This document shows, in pieces, positions 1 through 9,360 of a stretch of 64,000 bases of DNA. Both the position numbers and the translations under genes were made by a program. The notes beneath the pieces were generated by a model that did no database searches, was not told the origin of the DNA, and saw nothing but the letters and a program-made list of their open reading frames with translations. The number at the start of each line of letters is the position of its first letter. Within the stretch, counting starts at the first letter, position 1. Source of the DNA: CAZIXN01 sp039180415 (GTDB lineage Bacteria; Planctomycetota; Phycisphaerae; Phycisphaerales; Phycisphaeraceae); the NCBI GenBank assembly GCA_039180415.1, contig JBCDDH010000004.1:1-64000 (forward strand), in the 5' to 3' direction.

Positions 1-1
1 C

Positions 2-412
2 CTGCTCACGATCAACGCGCTCACCGCCGCGACCGAGATCGTCGTCCCGATGCAGGCCCACTTCCTGCCGCTGCAAGGCATGGGACAGCTCTTCGAGACC
101 GTCCGCATGGTCCGCATGGGCATCAACCCGCAACTCAAGGTCTCCGGCGTCGTGCTCTGCATGCACGAGGCCAACACCATCCTCGCGTCCGACGTGATCC
201 GCGACGTCGAAGGCTTCTTCGAGTCCGCCCGCGGCACCGAAGCGCCCTGGGCCGACGCCGTGCTGTATCACCCGCCCATCCGCCGAAACATCAAGCTCGC
301 CGAAGCCCCCAGCTTCGGCACGCCCGTCCACCGCTACGCCCCCGATTCCAACGGCGCCGCCGACTACCGCCAACTCGCCCGCAGCATCGCCGAACACACG
401 ATGGCTCGCTAG
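2..412 (+). CDS. ParA/Soj-family ATPase, C-terminal part (5' end outside window)
   Basis: The frame is open from the first base, so the gene starts upstream of the window and only about 136 C-terminal residues are visible. They match the ParA/Soj end: a strand ending VVPMQAHFLPLQGM, a hydrophobic strand SGVVLCM, then the typical RNIKLAEAPSFGTPVHRY block that precedes the last helix. The Walker A and switch motifs lie outside. ParA proteins bind ATP and non-specific DNA and segregate chromosomes or cargo with a ParB partner; no parB is visible here. A lone ParA-like ATPase for another cargo is possible. Confidence 0.88.
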   Translation: MLTINALTAATEIVVPMQAHFLPLQGMGQLFETVRMVRMGINPQLKVSGVVLCMHEANTILASDVIRDVEGFFESARGTEAPWADAVLYHPPIRRNIKLAEAPSFGTPVHRYAPDSNGAADYRQLARSIAEHTMAR

Positions 413-505
413 GCGTTTCCCCGGCCGTCGCCGGCATTTCCCTTGACCTCGGATCGCGTCTCGGGGTATCACGCACAGACCACGTCACCCTTGGGAGGAC
501 ACATC

Positions 506-2125
506 ATGTCGCATGGCGTTCTGCGTTTCGCATTTCTCGCGTTGTTCTCGGCGATGCTCACCGCTCCCGGCCCGTCCGTCCACGCCGACGCCGGGGCCGA
601 CCTGCAGAAGGCCGAGAGCCTGATGAAGCGGGCCGAGGTGAACCTGCAATCCGTCGAGAGCGGCGTCCGCGGCCGGACGTCGCCGCCCAGGGGCTCGGCC
701 GGGAAGCTGCTCGCCCAACGCCTCGCCCAGGCCAAGGGCGACCTCGACCCCGCCGGCCAACTGCTCGCCAACGTGCCCGACGCCACCGAGGGCGCCGCCG
801 CCGCCAAGCAACGACACGCCGACGCCGTCGCCCTGCACGACGGGCTCTACGCCTTCCTGACCGGCGAAAACGCTCCCGCCACCGATGACAGCGCGGGCAC
901 GAAGCTCGACTACAAGCAGGAGAAGCTGCTCAAGGACGCGCGGTTCTACATGAACGAAGTGCAGCAGAAGGCCGACGGGCTCACCGCTCTGCACGCCCAG
1001 CTTCTTCCGATCGAAGACCAAACCACCATCAACCACAAGGTCGTCTTCACCGCCATGAACGACCTCGCCCGCGCGAAAGACCGCGCCGCGCTGGTGAAAG
1101 AACGCCTCGACCAGCTCCCCGCTGACGGCGCGGGGGTCGCGCCGGTGGTGCAGCAATACAACGCCGCGGTGGAGGCCATCAATGGCGCAGATTCGTTCTT
1201 CACGCCGCTGGCCGAGAAGCTGCACACCCTCACCGCGCCCGCGAACTACCCCGACTTCGAAGCCGACTACAAGCGGCTCGCCGAACTGGGCGGGATGTAC
1301 AGCCGACCCGAAAACCTCGAGCAGAACCGCGTCGAGGCCGCGATCGCTGTCCGGCAGTCCAACGCCGCGTACCAGGAGATGGCCCGGATCGTCGCGAAGT
1401 ACAAGCCGATCATCGATCAGCAGACCGACCAGGGCGACCGCATGGCCGGGCAGATGAAGTGGTTCCTCGACAAGTACCAGGCCTACGCCCAGGCCGCCCA
1501 AGCGACCGCCACCACACTGCCCGGACAGATCCGTGCCGACGTCGCCGAGGCTCAGCAATACGCCGATCAAGCCGTCGCCGAGCAGAAGCCGATGTTCTTC
1601 CAAGGCGGGATCCCGCAGCGTTTCGGTTGGGCCGACGAGAAGCTCGCGTTGCTCGAAGCGCTCGACGCCGACGCCCACGCCGCGATGACCGCCGAAGTGC
1701 AAGCCGCCAAAGACCGCATCAACGAGCAGGAGCGTTCGCTCGCCACCGCGATCATCGAAAGCAACCCGCTGCCGCCCGACAACTTCCAAGGTCCCGACCG
1801 CGACGCCGCGATCGCGATCGCCGTCGACGGCTGGAAGGGCCAGCAACCCGAGTTCGAACTGCTCGGCGTCCGCGTGCCTTCGCAGGCGTGGGAGCGCTCG
1901 ACGCGCTGGGAGTGGTTCGCCGACGCGTTCCACCACGTCGACGTCTCGACGCTACAGGTCCAACTGCTCGTCGCCGACGAATCCAACCCGGAACTCGCCA
2001 TCATCCGCCCCGTCAACGTCAAGAAGGACCACAACAAGGGCGACACGATGATCGGCGTCCCGCTGTGGAGCATCGAAGACGACGTCCAGCCACGCAGCTA
2101 CCTGAAGCGCGACAAGATCAGATAA
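506..2125 (+). CDS. Exported protein of unknown family, alanine-rich and mostly helical
   Basis: I do not recognise the family. The 539-residue protein starts at the ATG at 506, chosen because a good ribosome site (GGGAGGAC) lies just upstream and because this start gives a clean signal peptide: hydrophobic residues 5-20, likely cleaved near VHADA. The open frame extends 63 bases further upstream, but that segment has no ribosome site. The mature part is rich in Ala, Gln, Lys and Glu with long charged stretches that suggest helical bundles or coiled coils, followed by a more globular end (about residues 440-539). It stands alone between the parA fragment and the convergent polX gene. Confidence 0.75.
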   Translation: MSHGVLRFAFLALFSAMLTAPGPSVHADAGADLQKAESLMKRAEVNLQSVESGVRGRTSPPRGSAGKLLAQRLAQAKGDLDPAGQLLANVPDATEGAAAAKQRHADAVALHDGLYAFLTGENAPATDDSAGTKLDYKQEKLLKDARFYMNEVQQKADGLTALHAQLLPIEDQTTINHKVVFTAMNDLARAKDRAALVKERLDQLPADGAGVAPVVQQYNAAVEAINGADSFFTPLAEKLHTLTAPANYPDFEADYKRLAELGGMYSRPENLEQNRVEAAIAVRQSNAAYQEMARIVAKYKPIIDQQTDQGDRMAGQMKWFLDKYQAYAQAAQATATTLPGQIRADVAEAQQYADQAVAEQKPMFFQGGIPQRFGWADEKLALLEALDADAHAAMTAEVQAAKDRINEQERSLATAIIESNPLPPDNFQGPDRDAAIAIAVDGWKGQQPEFELLGVRVPSQAWERSTRWEWFADAFHHVDVSTLQVQLLVADESNPELAIIRPVNVKKDHNKGDTMIGVPLWSIEDDVQPRSYLKRDKIR

Positions 2126-2185
2126 CGGCAACGCGGTTCACGCCGCGACCGCCTCGTGTTCGACCCAAACGCCCGCTTCATCGCT

Positions 2186-3940
2186 TCACGGCCGCGTCGA
2201 CGCGATCCATTTCCGCAGCGCCGCTTGCCCCATCGCGTTGACGACGTCCGCCTTCGTGGCCCCGCCCCGCCGGGCGGTCAACACGCCGAACCGCAGGTGG
2301 TCCAGGTCGCTTTCGCCGTGCGCGTCGGTGTTGATCGCGAGCTTGCAGCCGTGCTCCAGCGCGACGCGGACGTGCGTGTCGCGCAGGTCCAGCCGATACG
2401 GATTCGCGTTGATCTCCAGGGCGATCCCGCGTTGCGCCGCCGCCTTCGCGAGCGCCTCGATGTCCGGCGACATCCCTTCGCGCCGGTTGACGATCCGCCC
2501 GGTCGGGTGGCCGACGATCGTCACGTAGGGGTTCTCGATCGCTTTGAGCAGGCGCATCGTGCTCGTCTTGGGGTCCTGCTGGAGGCTCGCGTGCGGCGAT
2601 GCCACCACGATGTCGAGCTCCGCGAGCAGCTCGTCCGGGTAGTCCAACCCGCCGTCGGTGAGGATGTCTACCTCGCTGCCCGCGAGGACGGTGATGGTGC
2701 CCTTGAGCTTCTCCGCGACTTGACGCACCGCGATGATGTGTTGCTCAAGCCGCTCGGCCGTGAGCCCGTTGGCCTGCACCTGCCCGCGCGAATGGTCCGT
2801 GATCGCGACGGTGTGAAAGCCACGGGCCGCCGCGCCCCGCGCGTTTTCTTCGATGCTCCACACCCCGTCGCTCGCCGTCGTGTGGGTGTGCAATTCGGCC
2901 CGGATATCCGCCAGCTCTAAGAGCTCCGGAACCTCACCCGTTTCCGCCAGCTTCAACTCGCCACGGTCTTCCCGCAGTTCCGGCGGGACCCACGCTAAAT
3001 CCAAAGCCGCAAACACGTCTTCTTCGCGATTTGCCGCAACCACCGTCGCCTTGTCGTCCTTGGTCAGGCCGTACTCGTTGAGCGACATGCCCCGCGCGAT
3101 CGCCCGCTCGCGCATCTTCACGTTGTGCTCCTTGCTGCCCGTGAAGTACATCAGCGCCGCGCCGAAGCTCTCGGGCGTGACCACCCGCAAATCGGCCTGC
3201 ATGCCCTTGAATTCATTGCCCATTCGCACCGAGCATTTCGTGTCGCCCCGCAGGATCACCTCATCCACCGCGTCGTGCGTCGCGAACGCGTCAAACACGG
3301 CCGACACCTTCGCCTCGTCGGACGGATCCACCGCCGCGAGCACGTCCACGTCCCCGATCGTCTCTTTGCCCCGCCGCAGCGAGCCCGCGTATTCGACCGC
3401 TTCGACCCCCGGCAGCCCGCGAAGAGAATCCACAAACAGATTCGCCAGCCGATACGCCGTCCCGATCCGCACCCGCCGCCCGGCCGACTCGGCGAACTTG
3501 AGCGCCTTCTCGATGTTCTGCACCTTCTTCGGGCCGAACCCTTTGAGTTCCGCCACTTCGCCAGAACCGAGCTTGGCCTTCAGGTCGTGGACCGACTCGA
3601 CGCCCAATTGCTTCCAGAACACCGACGCCGACTTCGGTCCGACCCCGGGGATGTTCATCACGTCCAGCACGCCGGGTGGGACTTGCTTCGCCAGCTTTTC
3701 GAAATCCGCGATCTTGCCGGTTTCCACATACTCCAATGTCCGGTCGGCCGCGCCGGTGCCGATGCCCTCCATAGCCGTGAGCTCGGACCGCGAAAAATCC
3801 CCAACGTCTCGTGTCATCTCGCCCACCACCCGGGCGGCTTTCTGGTACGCGATCACCTTGAACCGGTTGCCGCCGAGCACCTCGGTCAGCAAGGCCATGT
3901 CCTCGAACACCCCGGCAAGCTGCGCGTTTCGGCTGGGCAT
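2186..3940 (-). CDS. polX: Bacterial family X DNA polymerase with PHP domain (PolX)
   Basis: PolX fills short gaps during base-excision repair, and its PHP domain usually gives a Mn-dependent 3'-5' exonuclease. The 584-residue length is normal. In order: an N-terminal 8-kDa and helix-hairpin-helix region (residues 1-150, with IPGVGPKSA near 97-105 and KGFGPKKV near 133-140); the Pol-beta palm with GSLRRGKETIGDVDV near 186-200, where D197 and D199 are metal ligands, and a third acidic position in QADLRVV near 250; and a PHP domain from about 345 (ELHTHTTASDG, then AITDHS). The ATG at 3940 gives the usual start MPSRNAQLAGVFEDMA; the 48 codons upstream are low-complexity. It is divergent from gcvP. 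Confidence 0.93.
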   Translation of the reverse strand: MPSRNAQLAGVFEDMALLTEVLGGNRFKVIAYQKAARVVGEMTRDVGDFSRSELTAMEGIGTGAADRTLEYVETGKIADFEKLAKQVPPGVLDVMNIPGVGPKSASVFWKQLGVESVHDLKAKLGSGEVAELKGFGPKKVQNIEKALKFAESAGRRVRIGTAYRLANLFVDSLRGLPGVEAVEYAGSLRRGKETIGDVDVLAAVDPSDEAKVSAVFDAFATHDAVDEVILRGDTKCSVRMGNEFKGMQADLRVVTPESFGAALMYFTGSKEHNVKMRERAIARGMSLNEYGLTKDDKATVVAANREEDVFAALDLAWVPPELREDRGELKLAETGEVPELLELADIRAELHTHTTASDGVWSIEENARGAAARGFHTVAITDHSRGQVQANGLTAERLEQHIIAVRQVAEKLKGTITVLAGSEVDILTDGGLDYPDELLAELDIVVASPHASLQQDPKTSTMRLLKAIENPYVTIVGHPTGRIVNRREGMSPDIEALAKAAAQRGIALEINANPYRLDLRDTHVRVALEHGCKLAINTDAHGESDLDHLRFGVLTARRGGATKADVVNAMGQAALRKWIASTRP

Positions 3941-4039
3941 GGGCCGAGTGTAGGGGCGGCGTGACGCGTCGGCCTCCGGGGCACAAACGGCCAAGCCATA
4001 ACCGGGAAGAAGCCACCAAGGACCGCGTACACTCCGCCC

Positions 4040-6946
4040 ATGCCCACCCCCCCCGACGCCATCCGCGCCGCCGCGTCCTCCCACATCTCAAGCCCGCCCG
4101 ACGCCTTCCCGCGGCGCCACCACGGCCAAACGCCGGGAGACCTCCAAGCCATGCTCGACGCGGTCGGCGTCGGATCGCTCGACGCGCTGATCGAGCAGAC
4201 CGTGCCCGCCGACATCCGGCTCGATCGGCCGTTGCGACTCGAAGGCCTAAGCGACGACGCGCCGCTGGGCGAATCCGGAGCGCTCGCCCGCCTTCGCACC
4301 ATCGCCGAGAAGAACACGGTCAAGCGCTCCATGATCGGCATGGGCTACCACGGCACGATCACCCCGCCCGTGCTGCTCCGCAACGTCCTCGAAGACCCGC
4401 GTTGGTACACGCCCTACACGCCGTACCAGGCGGAGATCGCCCAGGGCCGGCTCGAAGGGCTGCTCAACTTTCAAACGATGGTTAGCGATCTGGTCGGATT
4501 GCCCCTCGCCGGCGCGTCGCTGCTCGACGAAGCCACCGCCGCCGCCGAAGCGATGGCCATGTGTCACGGCATCGCGCGGGGGAAGAAGCCGAAGTTTTTT
4601 GTCGCCGAGGACTGTCACCCGCAGACGATCGCGGTGGTGCGGACGCGGGCCGAGGGATTAGGCATCGAAGTCGTGGTCGGCTCCACCGACACGTTCGAAC
4701 CGAGCGGCGAAGACTACTCGGGTGCCCTCGTCCAGTACCCCGCGTCCGACGGCTGCGTCCTCGATTACACGGCGCTCGCCGCCCGCGCTCACGAACACGG
4801 CGCTCTGGTCGTTGCCGCCACCGACCTGCTCGCGTGCTGCCTGATCAAGCCCCCAGGTGAATGGGGTGCCGACATCGCCGTCGGCTCCGCCCAACGCTTC
4901 GGCGTGCCGATGGGCTACGGCGGGCCGCACGCCGCGTTCTTCGCCACCAAAAACGAATACGCCCGCAAGATGCCCGGCCGACTCATCGGCGTCTCCAAAG
5001 ACGCCCACGGCCACCCCGCCCTCCGCATGGCCATCCAGACCCGCGAGCAGCACATCAAGCGGGACAAAGCCACGTCGAACATCTGCACCGCCCAAGCGCT
5101 GCTGGCGAACATGGCCGGCTTCTACGCCGTGTGGCACGGGCCGGAGGGTTTGCGCTCGATCGCCCGGCGGATACACGGGCTGGCGTTGGCGTTAGCCGGA
5201 CGACTCGAACAACTCGGGCTCCACGTCGACCGCCACGCGTTCTTCGATACGGTCAGCGTCGGCGTCGGCAAAGCGGAAGCCGCCCGTGTTCTCGAACGCG
5301 CCGCCGACCGGGGCGTGAATCTTCGGATCGTCCACGGCCAGGTCGTGAACGTATGCCTCGACGAAACCACGGCCGCCGACGATCTCGAAGCCGTGGTCGA
5401 TGCTTTCGTCCCCGGCGAGACGTTCAACGACGAAACGCCCGCCAACGACACGCTCGCCCCGTTCGCCCGCAAGACCGCCTTCCTCCAACAACCCGTTTTC
5501 AACCGTTACCACACCGAGCACGAGATGCTCCGTTATCTCCGCAGTCTCGTTGACCGCGACTACGGCCTCGCCCACGGCATGATCCCGCTCGGGTCGTGCA
5601 CCATGAAACTCAACAGCGCCGCCGAGATGATCCCGATCACGTGGGAGAAGTTCGGCAATCTCCATCCCTACGCCCCCGCGGAGGACACCCAGGGCTACGC
5701 CGAACTGTTCGAGCAACTCGAAAGCTGGCTCGCCGAGATCACCGGGTTCCACGCCGTGTCGCTCCAGCCCAACGCCGGCAGCCAGGGCGAGTACGCCGGG
5801 CTCATGTCGATCCGCGCCTACCACCGGTCCCGCGGCGATACCCAGCGCAGCAAGTGTCTCATCCCCACCTCCGCTCACGGCACCAACCCCGCCTCCGCCG
5901 TCATCGCCGGGATGCGGGTCGTCCCCGTCAAGTGCAAGGACAACGGCGACATCGATCTCGACGACCTCATCGCCAAGGCCGAGCAGCACGCCGACGAACT
6001 CGCGGCGCTGATGATCACCTACCCCTCCACGCACGGCGTGTTCGAGGACACCATCCGTACCGCCTGCGACATCGTCCACCGCTGCGGCGGCATGATCTAC
6101 ATGGACGGCGCGAACATGAACGCCCAGGTCGGCCTGACCTCGCCCGGCAAGATCGGGGCCGACGTCTGCCACCTCAACCTGCACAAGACCTTCTGCATCC
6201 CCCACGGCGGCGGCGGCCCGGGCATGGGGCCCATCGGCGTGGTCGAAGCACTCGCGCCGTTCCTGCCGAGCAACCCGATCGGCCAAACCGACGGGCAGTA
6301 CGCCGTGTCCGCCGCGCCCTACGGCTCGCCTTCCATCCTGCCCATTTCGTGGATGTACATCGCCATGATGGGCGCCGCCGGCCTGACCGAAGCAACCCGG
6401 CGTGCGATCCTCAACGCCAACTACATGGCCGCCCGGCTCCGCGAACACTTCGACATCCTCTACACCGGACCGGCCGGCACCGTCGCCCACGAGTTCATCG
6501 TGGACGTCCGCCCTTTCGATAAGTTGGCCGGCGTCTCCGTCGACGACTTCGCCAAGCGCCTCATGGACTACGGCTTCCACGCCCCGACCATGTCCTGGCC
6601 CGTCGCCGGCACGCTGATGATCGAACCCACCGAGTCCGAATCCAAGGCGGAGCTCGACCGCTTCTGCGACGCGCTGATCGCCATCCGCCACGAGATCGCG
6701 AAGATCGAAAACGGCGACTGGCCCCAAGACGACCACCCGCTCAAGCACGCCCCGCACACCGCCGAGGCCGTCACCGCCGACGATTGGCCTCACTCGTATC
6801 CGCGTCATCAAGCGGCGTTCCCGATGCCCGATCAACGCCGCCCGGGGGCCAAGTTTTGGCCGAGCGTCGGCCGCATCGACAACCCCTACGGCGACCGCAA
6901 CCTGGTCTGCACCTGCACGCCGATGGACGCCTACGGCGACGCCTGA
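4040..6946 (+). CDS. gcvP: Glycine dehydrogenase (decarboxylating), P-protein
   Basis: P-protein of the glycine cleavage system: it decarboxylates glycine with pyridoxal phosphate and passes the aminomethyl group to the lipoyl H-protein. At 968 residues it is the single-chain form with both halves (P1 and P2) fused. The N-terminus has the typical FPRRHHGQ segment and then FQTMVSDLVGLPLAGASLLDE. The cofactor lysine lies in LNLHKTFCIPHGGGGPGMGP (K716 from the ATG at 4040). SAHGTNPASA is also diagnostic. No gcvT or gcvH lies in the window and no glycine-riboswitch-like element fits in the 99-bp divergent spacer to polX, so the rest of the system must be elsewhere. Confidence 0.96.
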   Translation: MPTPPDAIRAAASSHISSPPDAFPRRHHGQTPGDLQAMLDAVGVGSLDALIEQTVPADIRLDRPLRLEGLSDDAPLGESGALARLRTIAEKNTVKRSMIGMGYHGTITPPVLLRNVLEDPRWYTPYTPYQAEIAQGRLEGLLNFQTMVSDLVGLPLAGASLLDEATAAAEAMAMCHGIARGKKPKFFVAEDCHPQTIAVVRTRAEGLGIEVVVGSTDTFEPSGEDYSGALVQYPASDGCVLDYTALAARAHEHGALVVAATDLLACCLIKPPGEWGADIAVGSAQRFGVPMGYGGPHAAFFATKNEYARKMPGRLIGVSKDAHGHPALRMAIQTREQHIKRDKATSNICTAQALLANMAGFYAVWHGPEGLRSIARRIHGLALALAGRLEQLGLHVDRHAFFDTVSVGVGKAEAARVLERAADRGVNLRIVHGQVVNVCLDETTAADDLEAVVDAFVPGETFNDETPANDTLAPFARKTAFLQQPVFNRYHTEHEMLRYLRSLVDRDYGLAHGMIPLGSCTMKLNSAAEMIPITWEKFGNLHPYAPAEDTQGYAELFEQLESWLAEITGFHAVSLQPNAGSQGEYAGLMSIRAYHRSRGDTQRSKCLIPTSAHGTNPASAVIAGMRVVPVKCKDNGDIDLDDLIAKAEQHADELAALMITYPSTHGVFEDTIRTACDIVHRCGGMIYMDGANMNAQVGLTSPGKIGADVCHLNLHKTFCIPHGGGGPGMGPIGVVEALAPFLPSNPIGQTDGQYAVSAAPYGSPSILPISWMYIAMMGAAGLTEATRRAILNANYMAARLREHFDILYTGPAGTVAHEFIVDVRPFDKLAGVSVDDFAKRLMDYGFHAPTMSWPVAGTLMIEPTESESKAELDRFCDALIAIRHEIAKIENGDWPQDDHPLKHAPHTAEAVTADDWPHSYPRHQAAFPMPDQRRPGAKFWPSVGRIDNPYGDRNLVCTCTPMDAYGDA

Positions 6947-7062
6947 CCGCTCCGCCCGCGAGGGAAAGCCCTCGTAAAAACCTCACGCAACCCGCCTGAT
7001 TGCCCTTGTGGCGAGCCGGCGGTTAACGCATGATGAACGCTTCACCTTCCAGGAGTCCCCGC

Positions 7063-8148
7063 ATGCCTTCGTCCCACCCCACCCGCAGCGCCGGCTCGGC
7101 CGTCGTCACAGTCCTCGTCTGCGTTGCGCTGATCGTCGCCGCCGTCGCCGTGTATCTCGCCGCGTCTGGCGGGAACAACACGTTGGGCGTGCAAGCCGAA
7201 CGCGAACAGTTGCTGCTCGGGCTGGGCGCGGGCGTATCGAACCAACTCGACGCCCGCTTCGACGACGCCGACGGTGATCTGGTCGCCGACCCGCCCGAGA
7301 CCACCCGCAACCCCGACAAGCTCACGCTCAGCTACCTCAGCTCTGCCGCCAACGTTTCGCTCAAACACCTCGCCACGCTGGCCGCTGATCTCTCCGAAAC
7401 GACGGGCAAGACCGTCACCGCCAGGATGTACCCAGACGCCGACGCCGCGCTCGCCGCCCTCGCGTCGGGCGAGTTGCACGTCACCGGCTTCAACACCGGC
7501 AACGTGCCGCGGGCGGTGAACGTCGCGGGGTTCGTGCCGGTCGCCGCGCCGTCGCACGCCGAGCAACCCGCGGAGTACCGCATGGTGATCGCCGTCGCCG
7601 CCGACAGCCCGATCCAAAGCCTCGAAGACCTGGCCGGGCACACCGTCGCCTTCACCCGGCCGGGCTCGAACTCCGGCTACAAGGCCCCGCTGATCCTGCT
7701 CCGCGATCAGGCCGGCCTAGTCCCGCCGACCGACTACCGCTGGACGTTCACCTACGGCCACGCCCGCAGCATCGCCGGCCTGGCCGGCGGTACGTACGAC
7801 GTGATCGCCACCGCGTCGGACCTGTTGCAAGCCGCCGTGGACGCCGGCGAGATCGAGTCTTCCGCTTTCCGCGTCGTCTACGAATCCGAAGCCTTCCCCG
7901 CCGCCGCGATCGGGCACGCCCACGACCTGGACCCGGCGCTGGCCGAAAAAATCGCCGCCGCCCTGCTCGCGTTCGAGCCGACCCAAAACGCCGCCGAAGC
8001 CTTCGTCAACGCCGACGCGATGTCTCCGGTGAACTTCAAGGACGACTTCGCGCTCATCCGCCGCATCGACGACGACGCCGGCTTCGCCCACACGCTGCCG
8101 AGCCGCGACGCCGAGCCGGTCGTCGAAACGGTCGATGAGGCGTTGTGA
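7063..8148 (+). CDS. PhnD-like phosphate/phosphonate ABC-transporter binding protein
   Basis: A 361-residue periplasmic binding protein of the PhnD/phosphite family. An N-terminal hydrophobic segment (about residues 10-32) anchors or exports it; there is no lipobox. The family blocks are KLTLSYLSSAANVS, then LAADLSETTGKTVTARMYPD, a strand with VTGFNTGNVPRA, SIQSLEDLAGHTVAFTRPGSNSGY, and a late GTYDVIATASD. The ATG at 7063 is preferred over 7030 because AGGAG precedes it. No ATPase or permease gene (PhnC/PhnE) is adjacent, so the ligand and partner transporter are unknown. A sensor role cannot be excluded. Confidence 0.83.
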   Translation: MPSSHPTRSAGSAVVTVLVCVALIVAAVAVYLAASGGNNTLGVQAEREQLLLGLGAGVSNQLDARFDDADGDLVADPPETTRNPDKLTLSYLSSAANVSLKHLATLAADLSETTGKTVTARMYPDADAALAALASGELHVTGFNTGNVPRAVNVAGFVPVAAPSHAEQPAEYRMVIAVAADSPIQSLEDLAGHTVAFTRPGSNSGYKAPLILLRDQAGLVPPTDYRWTFTYGHARSIAGLAGGTYDVIATASDLLQAAVDAGEIESSAFRVVYESEAFPAAAIGHAHDLDPALAEKIAAALLAFEPTQNAAEAFVNADAMSPVNFKDDFALIRRIDDDAGFAHTLPSRDAEPVVETVDEAL

Positions 8149-8223
8149 ATCCGCACCTTCAGCCGGCCGACGGCGTCGCCCGGCCCCCGGGGCCTAAGCA
8201 CCGCCGGGCACGAGCACGCAAAA

Positions 8224-8253
8224 ACGCCCCGCGGGAACGAGCCCGCGGGGCGT
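8224..8253 (-). terminator. Intrinsic terminator between convergent genes
   Basis: A 12-bp GC-rich inverted repeat (ACGCCCCGCGGG and its complement) with a short AACGAG-type loop. On the minus strand it is followed by five T (8220-8224 read AAAAA on plus), so it ends transcription of the minus-strand gene stopping at 8297. It may also act weakly on the convergent PhnD-like gene. Confidence 0.8.
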
Positions 8254-8296
8254 GACCGATGACTGGATGCGTCGGGGCGTTCCGGGTTCCGGGCCC

Positions 8297-9175
8297 TTAG
8301 CGGTTCGAGGCCCTCATCATCGCCGTGAGCACGAACGTGTTGCCGTCGGAGGCGTGGTTGATGGTCTGGACCGAGCGGTTGATCCGTGTGCGATAGTCGT
8401 ACTCGACCACCGGGACGAGCGTGGACTGGTGGTCGCGGCGGACCACGGAACCGTCGCGGGTGAGCAGGGTGAGGTCGAGGTCGTTGGCGTTGTCGTCGCC
8501 GACCGCGACGACGAAGCCGTCACCGGGCTCGGGGAAGAGGTTGTTGATCGTGGATTTGCCGCCGGGCCGGAAGACCTGGCCGAACATCGCCCATTCGTTG
8601 GGGCTGTTGTGGAAGGCGAGGCGGACGTGGGTCTGGTTGACCGCGGCACAGGAGGCGAAGAACCGGGCGGAAGCTTCGGCCAGGTTGCTCAGCGGGACGT
8701 TGAAACCGGCGTTGCGCTCGAGGATCACCACCGAGCAGAAGGCTTCCCGCTTGCCCGAAAAGAGCTTGAGCCTCAGGCTGTACCGGCCGGTCCGCGGCGG
8801 CGTGAACCGCACGACGGGGATGCTGTCGGCCAAGCGGTCGGCAACGATCTGCCGGCCGTCCGCGTCGTGGATCGACAGGTCCACGTCGGTGGCGTCTTCA
8901 TCGCCGGCCCCGATCAGGATGTATTCCCGACCGCCGGTGAAGCTGCGGGTAAACCGCAGTTCTTCCTTCACTTCGCAGAGCCCGGCGAGGAACGAGACGC
9001 CGCTGGCAAAGCCATATCCGCGGTTCGAGGCGTCGGCGCCGGCCCCCATGGTTTTGGCGACGGCCTGCATCATGTACCCGCCGATGGGCCAGCTTTCGAG
9101 GCTCTGCGAACGGGCCAACGGAGCGGAGCACAAGAGGACGCAAAGGGTGGCAACGAGGAGAGGCTTGGCGTTCAT
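8297..9175 (-). CDS. Exported protein with two related beta-rich domains
   Basis: A 292-residue protein starting at the ATG at 9175, which puts the signal peptide (MNAKPLLVATLCVLLC, cleavage near ARSQS) at the N-terminus; a start at 9196 would add seven residues before it. Two segments resemble each other: YILIGAGDEDATDVDLSIHD...GRQIVAD near the middle and FVVAVGDDNANDLDLTLLTR...GSVVRRD near the end. The shared D-x-D-L-x-L pattern is like pre-peptidase C-terminal-type domains, which are exported beta-sandwiches. No catalytic domain is visible. A strong terminator follows at 8224-8253. The function is unknown; a stand-alone binding or stability module is a guess. Confidence 0.72.
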   Translation of the reverse strand: MNAKPLLVATLCVLLCSAPLARSQSLESWPIGGYMMQAVAKTMGAGADASNRGYGFASGVSFLAGLCEVKEELRFTRSFTGGREYILIGAGDEDATDVDLSIHDADGRQIVADRLADSIPVVRFTPPRTGRYSLRLKLFSGKREAFCSVVILERNAGFNVPLSNLAEASARFFASCAAVNQTHVRLAFHNSPNEWAMFGQVFRPGGKSTINNLFPEPGDGFVVAVGDDNANDLDLTLLTRDGSVVRRDHQSTLVPVVEYDYRTRINRSVQTINHASDGNTFVLTAMMRASNR

Positions 9176-9292
9176 CGGTCGATTCCCATGGATCAAAGCG
9201 GCGGGGCGACGGGCCGAGAAACGCTCTCGGTCGTGCCCGCGTTCATGGGAATGACGCGGGGGCGGGGTGCGGTTGCGCGGTCGTCAAAAAAA

Positions 9293-9313
9293 CCCGCGTT
9301 CGGTGAACGCGGG
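9293..9313 (-). terminator. Intrinsic terminator after the desaturase gene
   Basis: A 9-bp perfect stem, CCCGCGTTC / GAACGCGGG, around a 3-nt loop. On the minus strand it is followed by a T-run (9286-9292 read A on plus). It lies 48 bp past the stop of the minus-strand desaturase gene. Confidence 0.82.
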
Positions 9314-9360
9314 CTTGGGGTTTGATGGCGTCCGGGCCGCGGCGTCGGGCTCAGAAACGG

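Noticed and set aside
5192..6835. 547-codon open frame antisense to gcvP
   Set aside because: Composition is Gly/Val/Arg/Asp repetitive, typical of a shadow of a GC-rich gene; the gcvP motifs are on the plus strand.
6959..6974. Small hairpin (CGAGGG / CCCTCG) after gcvP
   Set aside because: The stem is only 6 bp and is followed by TAAAAA rather than a T-run on the gene's strand, so it is not a convincing terminator.
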